The notes under the pieces were generated by a model. That model was not told where the DNA came from, ran no database searches, and saw only the letters and a list, made by a program, of their open reading frames with translations. Shown in pieces: positions 57,235 to 64,000 of a stretch of DNA of 64,000 nucleotides. The stretch spans positions 1,631,392 to 1,695,391 of the forward strand of contig MU004194.1 in the NCBI GenBank assembly GCA_010093605.1, given 5' to 3'. The position numbers and the translations under genes are program-made. Within the stretch, counting starts at the first letter, position 1, and each line of letters starts with the position of its first letter. Source of the DNA: Lophium mytilinum (Eukaryota; Ascomycota; Dothideomycetes; Mytilinidiales; Mytilinidiaceae).

Positions 57235-57828
57235 GCGTAATGAGGTCATATCTAAGTCACCTCAGTCCCTTCGTCCTTCAAATCTTCCCATGTTTGTCTT
57301 TTGGTGGCCAGGCGTAAGTACTCCTGAATGTCACCCGTCGTTCTCATCACCTTGTCAATGGCTAGTCAGAGAGTGCTTGGCCAGGCCAACTGAGCTGGTT
57401 AAAAGAGGTAGCATGCTAGTCAGAATGTACGGGATGTTCTTCATTTGTGAATTCTAAAATGAATCCAAGCATTTGGAATAGACATGTTTAGCCTCCTTAT
57501 ACTACATAGCACCTTGTACCATCAGTACACACGCGCATCACACGATACATGAGTGGTCTAAGAAGAGTATCCTCCAGGAAATGCGCCGTCTTGAGATCGC
57601 CTTGAATGCTTCACAACTCGATGTACGCACCCGCAGTCTATCCAGAAGAAGTAGCAGTGCAACGACCAAGAACATTTCCGAAGTTCTAGGCGGTAAAATT
57701 GGTATCTAGATCCGACTTTTCCTTCTACCTCAGCAGTAGTATCACGAGCAACCAAGCATTCTTCAAAAATCGACGTCTGACCCTTCCGTGGCAACCTTCG
57801 CTCATGAGCTGTCCTGGATCTTACAAAT
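57235..57828. other. Intergenic, no gene seen
   Basis: Convergent 3' regions of the 2EXR gene and the APH-like pseudogene. Confidence 0.5.
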
Positions 57829-59177
57829 CTAGTCTTCACTCAATATGAACGAGTTTCCGACAGATTTATCGCTGTCGAAAAACGCATCGAGATATTTGAT
57901 GGAGTAGTCCGATTCTGTTACTGGTCTTCTACGAACACCTTCATCCCACGCAAAGCCGTACCTCAAGAAAGTGCCTATTGTAGCCGAAACACGGATTGCA
58001 TCTCGCTCTTCCACTGTCAGACCTCCAACAGTTTCATCGAAGGCTTTCCAGAATTGATCCTCGAGATCTTAACAATTGGAATAGTAGTGCCATCCTTGTG
58101 AGTCCATCCAGCCAATCACATTCAAAAACTCCTACAGGGCGAAGCCAAATGGAAGTATCTTTGCCTCTGCACAGTCGATGAAGCCAGTAATCTTGCCAGT
58201 TTCGGGGTCCATGAGGATGTTTATCTCGCAGAGATCGTTGTGGGTGAGTACAAGTTGAAAATTCGCGCTGTATATAAGCGGAAGATGCGCACGAAGCTGT
58301 TGTAGGATGATCGAAAATCGTGGAGGTAAAGATTGGGACAGCAGATCGAGATCTATCCTGTGTTGATGACGGAGTGCATTTACCTTCTCCTTTGGCAATG
58401 ATTGACGACCTCTCCATGCTTGCGAAAAAAACCTATGAATTATGAGTTTATGGGCAAGATTGAGTGTCATTTTGTTCAAAAAATATACCTGGCGAAGTCT
58501 ATTACTGTAACCATTTGGCGTGACTCGCACTCTAGTTTGGATTCAGCGGTAGACTCATCATGAAACCTTGCCTCAATATGAGTGGTCCCAGATATCTTTT
58601 CCATCACATAGACAGAGAGAGGCGAAACCTCACCCTCACCAAGAGTTCCGTGGAACGTGGTAGCTGGCACAAAGTCTGGATGAATATTTCGTGCGAGAGC
58701 CAATGTTTCCATATCAAAAGGAGAAGTCCGAGCTCTGAACTGTACTATCTTTGATTTTCGAGCTCCAGCTATTACAGTGTAGCTGAATGCTCCTTGGATC
58801 GGTGCCGGGATGATTGGACTCCCCGAAATCGAGAGCGCCATGTCATCGCATAGCTCGCGGGTAACAGATGATTGCGTCTCGAAGAATTCACTGATCCTGT
58901 CTTCTGGGGAATAGATATGCGGCATTGCGTCTTCTGACGAGTCTTGGAGTCCGAGGGAACAATTGAGTGGGCATTTGCGGCGAGGACGCTTTATAGGCCT
59001 GACATGCACGCTGGGCTTGACAAAGGTGGCATTCTTAGCAAGTATTCTCTCTCGTTCGGTCATGTGTATACCCGTCTGCCACTGCTTAAAGAGCTTTAGT
59101 AAGTTCTCATATAGCCCAAAGCTAAGAGTTCTCTTATCATTCATATTCCAAAAGATGCATCGAAGCACCAAAAACAT
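57829..59177 (-). pseudogene. Aminoglycoside phosphotransferase-like (APH) kinase-fold pseudogene
   Basis: The first part (59177 to about 58507) ends MVTVIDFAR and splices (AG|GTATAT ... CATAG) into FFSQAWRGRQSLPKEKV. The core motif is intact: LVLTHNDLCEINIL followed by ITGFIDCAEAKILPFGFAL, matching the catalytic HxDLxxxN loop and the metal-binding Asp of the APH fold. The frame then meets TAG after FGFAL (about 58138) and TAA about 66 bases later, but on both sides it still reads as family sequence (NVIGWMDSQGWHYYSN, DLEDQFWKAFDETVGGLTV, IGTFLRYGFAWDEG), ending at 57829. Both stops could have come from single transitions. Known: fungal APH-like proteins are numerous and mostly of unknown substrate. 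A product truncated after the catalytic motif is still conceivable. Confidence 0.75.
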
Positions 59178-59395
59178 CGGCAGAGAAGTGTATAAAACGC
59201 AGAATGCTGGAGCAGGTCATCCGGGGGGAATTCTTCTATCATCTTACAAGGTCGAGATTCCGTATGTCGTATAATATACAGTGGTTCTACACCCAGCCGG
59301 TTATCCCAATAGTCAGTCGTGTGCACCCGAACGTCTAAACGCCGCCCAATCCAATCCCCTTACCCAACCTAAACGCCCCCCTCCCTGTAGTCATC

Positions 59396-60079
59396 CTAAG
59401 CAATCGGCCTACTCTTCTCGTCCTCCGGCATGCGCATATACGCATCAATCGCAGCACTGAACACCGCGAACCCCGCGCACCCCACCGCCGCCGCCTGCGG
59501 TCCCGCCGCGGCCGCGAGGGCTCCGCCGGTTATACACCCCGCCGCGACGCCGTTGTATAAATCCGACTTTGCGCGGAAGCCTTCAATCACGCACTCGGTG
59601 CCTGAGAATATAGCACCCACTTTCCCGAAGTTCTTGGCCGAGGAGTAGGAGGCCCGCCCCATTTCGCGCATGCCGGCACGCAGTTGCTGCTTGAAGGGGA
59701 GGGCGGCGATTTCGGCGCCTTGGGCTGTGTAGGGGGTGTCGTAGCGCATCTGTATAGATTGAAGGTTAGCTTACTAAGTAGGAAGACGAGAGAGGCGGAA
59801 GGGTAGAGATGGGATGGAAGAGGACGTACACTACTCATGAACAGCCCGAACATACCACCCAGCCCGGCGCCCATGACGCCAGACATGACGGTCTTGCCGG
59901 CGCAGCTTTCCATGCCCATTTGCATCTGTTTCGTCCATACTGTTAGCTCGGGCTTTCTCGGATTGGAGCTGAGAGAAGGTTGGGCGCCGTACGTATTTGA
60001 CCATCTGCTTCTCTTGCTCGGACATCCCCGCTGTGTCATTGTTCATGCCGGGCATGCCCACGCCGCCTGGGAAAGCCAT
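59396..60079 (-). CDS. TIM22: Mitochondrial import inner membrane translocase Tim22
   Basis: Three exons, 60079-59993, 59925-59830 and 59749-59396, in phase, 178 residues. Order: a Gly/Met-rich N-terminus ([16 protein letters not shown]), [20 protein letters not shown], the first span [20 protein letters not shown], the loop [20 protein letters not shown], then [40 protein letters not shown] and [20 protein letters not shown]. These Gly/Ala-rich spans and the conserved cysteines (MESC, GTECVIE) are those of Tim22. Known: Tim22 forms the channel of the TIM22 complex, which inserts multispanning carriers into the inner membrane. Length agrees with fungal relatives. Confidence 0.94.
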
Positions 60080-60655
60080 GGTGTAGTAGAGTGCGATAGG
60101 GAGAGATGTGGTACTGATGGCTGTTGGAGTTGAGGCGGATCGGGAACTTTTTTGCGGAGACGGAGGTTGCCGGACGGGATGCTTGGCATTTATTTGGGAG
60201 TTCGGTGACCGGCTTGAGTAACAGCGGTTTGTGAAGATGAGTGCTATTTACACTCTTACTAGGTATGCAATGACTGGTATGTCTATTCACTCCGAGATAT
60301 TAAGAGTGGGCTAGAAAGCTTGCAACATAATCTCTGACACTCGATCGAGATCTCGAAGCATAACAAAGTGGTTGTAGCGGGGGAGTCACAAAGTGCAAAG
60401 ACAAGAGCAGATTATAGTTGTTCTTTCATTCATCGTTGATTATCAACATAGCCCCATTCCATCCTTCACTCCATGACACAAACAGTATGCACAAGAAAGC
60501 AGCACCATCGTCTTATATGTAGACGAATCGCCACATCACTTCGCTCAACAAACCACCCAGTCTAAGCCTTCTAACCTGCTTTTGGAAGCAAAAACGCTTT
60601 TGAAGTGAAAACAAATGAAAAGCGTGTCTCATCTCATCTATATCGTCGTCGCACG
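60080..60655. other. Intergenic, no gene seen
   Basis: Promoter of TIM22 and 3' region of the next gene. Confidence 0.5.
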
Positions 60656-62260
60656 TTACGCTTTCCGTACTGGAGAAGCTGATCGTCCAACGTAATCGCC
60701 GCTCGCGTGGCTGGCCTCGCGAGACTCAGCGGGGGGCGTGAGGCTCTTCTCCCACTCTTTCATGAGGTGGGATGCCGTTCGTTTCAGATTGTTCGGGGAG
60801 AGCTTGACTAGGTCAGGCCAGGGGATAGAGTTGCGGTTAGAGGTCGTGTCGGGTGTTGCTACACCGAGACCGGTCGAACTGGGAGAAATTAGTACATATG
60901 GTCGTACATATCGGGAGTGGTAGCAGTACCTTGTGCTTGTCCTCGGACTGCTTCGTGCTGAGTCCTCCGAATCAGACTCGTTACTGGATTCGGTGGTGTG
61001 CTGCTCATTGGGTGTGTCCCACGTGTCCCAGCTATCTTCGAAACCATCATTGATTTTCTGGGACGACTTCTGGGGCGTTTGGGGAGTCTTTTTAGCGGTC
61101 TTCTTGACTTTCGTGCTGGTGACTGCCTTTGGCTCGTCCAAGCCGTTCTCCTTCCAGAACGACTCGCTGATGTCGATGAGGTTGGTGTCCTCGCCGCTAT
61201 GCTTGTTGGAGAGACTTGCATTGCGGTTCAGGGACGGACGGCCGCTCTTGAGACTTGCCTTGCTGCTTTGTCGTTTGGCGTTCGGGCGGCCCTCGCTGTC
61301 ATCTAGCTGCTGGATAGCTTCGTCACCGACGGTGGCTTGGCGCAGATCCTCGAGGAAGGTCATCAAGCCATCTTTCAAGTCGATAGCGACCCGCTTGCCT
61401 GTCTGCAGCAGGATGTCTCGTTGTATGCTAGATAGATCGTAGCGTTCGTCTTTGATCGAGTTTGCGATGGTGGTGGCAATGTCGGGGGCGGTGGAGGTGC
61501 GAGTCAAGGGCTGGCGCTTAAGCGTCTCGTCGAGGGACTGGCGAACATCGGCAGGCTGAGGGAAGGAGGGAGTGTAGGTGACCTTATCAGGTGATAGTAA
61601 AGATAGCGTTCGAGTATGGCGGGAGCCGCTGAAGACCTTTCGCTGAGACGTCTTTGTGTTGCTGAGAAGGGCCTTTCTCCGCTCCATCTCTTTTTGCATC
61701 CACGCCGACGAGCCGTCTTGGTCGTCGTCGTCGGCGGCTACATTTGCGAGGCCGGTGTTTAGTGGTTGTAATTGCTGGACACGGCGGACCTCGTTGCGTT
61801 GCTTGAGGCCTTCATGCCTCGTCCACTGTTTTTTGAGGTCGACGAGGTCCCGCTCTGCCTTGTTGAGCTCCTCCTTCAACTCGAGCACGCGGCGCTCCTG
61901 AGCGGCGAGGACGGTGAGGAAACTGCCCTCGGTGGGAGAGGGCAGGATTTCAGGGGAAGTGATGGGGGTGGCAACCCAAGATTGCGGTCGTGAGCGTGAG
62001 GGCGAGGTGCTGCCTGCAGCGGGTGTTACGGGAAAATTGAGCGAGAGGCGCTTGCCATCTCTAACAAGGTCGGCAGACGACATGGAACGGGAATGTGAAG
62101 GGTGGGAAGTGGTGCTGGGAGAAGGGTGAGAGAGCGTGTTGGTGGTGAATGGGGTGGACGGCGCTGCGATATGCTCTGCAGGTGGAGGAGCTCTGGGACT
62201 GGCTGCACCCCCTGAGGCAGGCTCTGGGGTTGCTTGGGTTGCTGACCGCTTGCGAGCCAT
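60656..62260 (-). CDS. DUF4048-like coiled-coil protein
   Basis: Two exons, 62260-60930 and 60878-60656, give 517 residues from MARKRSATQATPEPASGG. The intron (51 nt, AG|GTACTG, branch TACTAAT, CCCAG) is stop-free and a multiple of three. Order: a Pro/Ser region, DGKRLSLNFPV near residue 75, a coiled coil (AAQERRVLELKEELNKAERD onward) near 120-160, a helical part (DLSSIQRDILLQTGKRVAID, LKDGLMTFLEDLRQATVGDE) near 285-320, basic and acidic tails. KRLSLNFPV followed by a coiled coil recalls the fungal DUF4048 family; this is from memory of the pattern and not certain. The frame stays open upstream to 63121 with an ATG at 62531 (MGFCCFGSSS), so a longer N-terminus with a hydrophobic segment is possible but reads less like protein. 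Confidence 0.7.
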   Translation of the reverse strand: MARKRSATQATPEPASGGAASPRAPPPAEHIAAPSTPFTTNTLSHPSPSTTSHPSHSRSMSSADLVRDGKRLSLNFPVTPAAGSTSPSRSRPQSWVATPITSPEILPSPTEGSFLTVLAAQERRVLELKEELNKAERDLVDLKKQWTRHEGLKQRNEVRRVQQLQPLNTGLANVAADDDDQDGSSAWMQKEMERRKALLSNTKTSQRKVFSGSRHTRTLSLLSPDKVTYTPSFPQPADVRQSLDETLKRQPLTRTSTAPDIATTIANSIKDERYDLSSIQRDILLQTGKRVAIDLKDGLMTFLEDLRQATVGDEAIQQLDDSEGRPNAKRQSSKASLKSGRPSLNRNASLSNKHSGEDTNLIDISESFWKENGLDEPKAVTSTKVKKTAKKTPQTPQKSSQKINDGFEDSWDTWDTPNEQHTTESSNESDSEDSARSSPRTSTRYCYHSRYVRPYVLISPSSTGLGVATPDTTSNRNSIPWPDLVKLSPNNLKRTASHLMKEWEKSLTPPAESREASHASGDYVGRSASPVRKA

Positions 62261-64000
62261 GTCTGCGAGTGCTAATTTCGGATCGTAGTGGGTGATGCCT
62301 CCAATGTAGCAGACGTCGCCTACACCATGGTCCAGCAGGAAGTTCAAGAAGATTGGGAGTTGCAGGTATCGAGAAAGTCGGTGGAGGAACAGCGACGTCG
62401 ACGAATAGCCGTACAGCTCAAGGTGCCAAGCAAACAGGGCTATGGGCAAGCCAATCAGGCGAAGTAAGAGTCTGCCTCTCAGTAGGGACAGCCACGACTT
62501 CAGCGAGCTGGAGCCAAAGCAGCAGAAACCCATACCAGAGGCATTTGGGACATATCGCGGGGTGAAGAGGAGAGGGATGAAAGTGCGGTGTGGGCGGGCT
62601 ACTCGGGCGTGTGGGCTGGTCGTGCAGAAGAGTATTTCACGCGTGATGATCCGGCTGGGCACGGGTTGGGCCCGCGGGCTGTGTGTGGGTGTCCTGCGTG
62701 TGGCAGGCTGGTGGGAGTCAACAAAACCTGCGTGCCTGCGAGCCACAGGAGCCCCTCGATCACAGCCCGTCTGACCGCTCCCTTGCGTGCAGAGCGCTTC
62801 CACCATTCTGGCCGCTGCACCCACATGGACTGCCGCACTTCTGCAGCATCTGGCATCGGATCGTGTTCGCAGCCCGCGATGGCTGGAGTTCTGGCGTGCA
62901 TCAGCCAGCGTCGCCAGCACAGCAGTCCACTGACTTGTGCCGACGCTGGGAGGTCCTGGTGGGCGGTGATATAAAAGGCTCCCGCCACCCGCGATGCCTG
63001 GTGATACAAGGGCTGGGAGGAGCAGAGTGGCTGCCAAGACGGCCGTCTCTGGGTGTGAAAAATCTGTATCCGGCACACACCGAGATTGGACGCCCGGATA
63101 CCTTTCCAGACTGCTGGTCACAAGGCTGCATTCACACAGTCGTGAAGAATGACGTCTGGTGTTGTGTATATCGGGGCAATCTCCCGTCGCAAGCGTCGGG
63201 ACAGGCAGATCCTGCGCAGTGAAGTCGTGTTGTCACCGAGTCTTCATGGAATGCCCTGCAGCCATTCAAGGACCATGACAGCAAACAGCATTCTCTCGAA
63301 TCGCTGGATACCAACCTGTGAACCGAGAGTCGTCCTCGGGTGTCTGGATCCTGAAGAGGAGTGGGTAGTGGATGACTTGCCGGTGGTCCAGGAACAGCCG
63401 TTGTGGACCCTGATGCTCGGCACGTGAACGCTTGGCGCATCTTACCCGAACGGGCAGCATGTTGTCTTTCTTCCAGTGAATGGCCGCCGTCGGCTGCAGA
63501 GCCCAGAGCCCAAGAGCCACCGGCCAGCCCGACACGGTACGCGATGGTGCATCTCACTGGCTGCTAGACCCGGGGTAGCGGCAGGGTCTTTTGCAATAGC
63601 CTGCTGCATCTGTATCGTGTTCCTGCAGCAGTCTCACGGGGTGGAAGCGCTGCACGAGACGCCGTAAGCGCCTTCTCACTCACCTTACGATCTAGCAACT
63701 CCATCTGTAGCACACCTGAAGAAAACCATGTTCTCGTCTTGCCGCACTTTGAAGCGCACGGCGCTCGCTGTCTCGGTCTGAAGCGGGGCCCGGACCTCGA
63801 GCGGCGGTTTGGGCGCTGGTGCCGTCAAACCGCCGTTGCTATAACAGCTATCGATAGCGTCGCTCGTCAACACATGTCCACCACGCACCTCCTCCGTGTC
63901 TTAGCACTCCATCCTCAATCCTCCTATTCCTCCAATCTTTACCGCGCCTGCACCGAGTATCCCTTGCTTCAATCTGGCACTGGGTCGGGGCTCTGCTTAG
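62261..64000. other. Upstream region to window end, no gene supported
   Basis: G+C-rich, with many long open frames on both strands that look like composition effects. A short frame at 63730-63780 plus (MFSSCRTLKRTALAVSV, then stop) resembles a presequence and could be a first exon or an upstream frame, but no following exon is seen before the window ends. Confidence 0.4.

Noticed and set aside
62531-63121. Upstream extension of the DUF4048-like frame by up to 280 codons
   Set aside because: Composition resembles translated non-coding G+C-rich DNA, and the first 195 codons show no motif. Kept only as a possible alternative start.
1-64000. A full secondary-metabolite or other new gene cluster
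   Set aside because: No PKS, NRPS, terpene synthase, cytochrome P450 or other core enzyme is present; the accessory genes do not form a common pathway.

Overview
The window is nuclear DNA of a filamentous ascomycete (Pezizomycotina; Dothideomycetes is my best guess, with low certainty). It has moderate G+C, single genes on both strands, short introns (mostly about 50-70 nt) with GTRNGT donors and CTAAC-type branch points, several Zn2Cys6 transcription factors, F-box/2EXR-type proteins and no bacterial operons. I recognise no rRNA or tRNA gene, CRISPR array or intact autonomous transposon.

Layout, left to right. 1-609: 3' end of a subtilisin-like protease, followed by coding-looking fragments. 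1251-5309: F-box protein and an MFS sugar transporter, both minus. 5310-7836: non-coding, with a diverged 150-bp tandem duplication. 7837-14021: a low-complexity protein with a Cys/His cluster, a possible small gene or remnant, and APC4 (six exons rebuilt), all minus. 15105-16785: NIPA-type Mg transporter in eight exons, minus. 17993-21331: a possible small membrane protein and a long acidic conserved protein, minus. 22068-23715: RET2 (coatomer delta), plus. 24103-24573: a MITE-like element with 35-bp terminal inverted repeats. 25041-31619: giant polyQ F-box protein and a SUKH (Smi1/Knr4) protein, minus. 33812-37272: Zn2Cys6 regulator, minus, divergent from ATP12 (38002-39165). 39876-43992: OSH1-type oxysterol-binding protein with ankyrin, PH, FFAT and ORD parts. 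44290-44869: a TRIM-like LTR fossil. 45806-49390: a short-chain dehydrogenase and a Zn2Cys6 factor, divergent. 51707-54436: a putative mitochondrial protein and a small Zn2Cys6 factor, minus. 55069-57234: two 2EXR/F-box-like proteins, plus. 57829-59177: an aminoglycoside-phosphotransferase-like pseudogene. 59396-60079: TIM22. 60656-62260: a DUF4048-like coiled-coil protein.

The core genes are housekeeping functions (cell-cycle ubiquitin ligase, COPI coat, Mg transport, F1-ATPase assembly, sterol transfer, inner-membrane import). Between them lie accessory genes (transcription factors, F-box/2EXR, SUKH, APH-like) and small repeat fossils. I found no gene cluster that is clearly a new system. 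The least expected items are the coding-looking segments in gaps (811-1210, 10072-10513, 17993-18613), GC-AG intron candidates, stop-free introns whose length is a multiple of three, and very short 5' coding exons.

Exon boundaries were worked out by hand from frame continuity and splice motifs, with no transcript evidence. The ends of untranslated regions are unknown.
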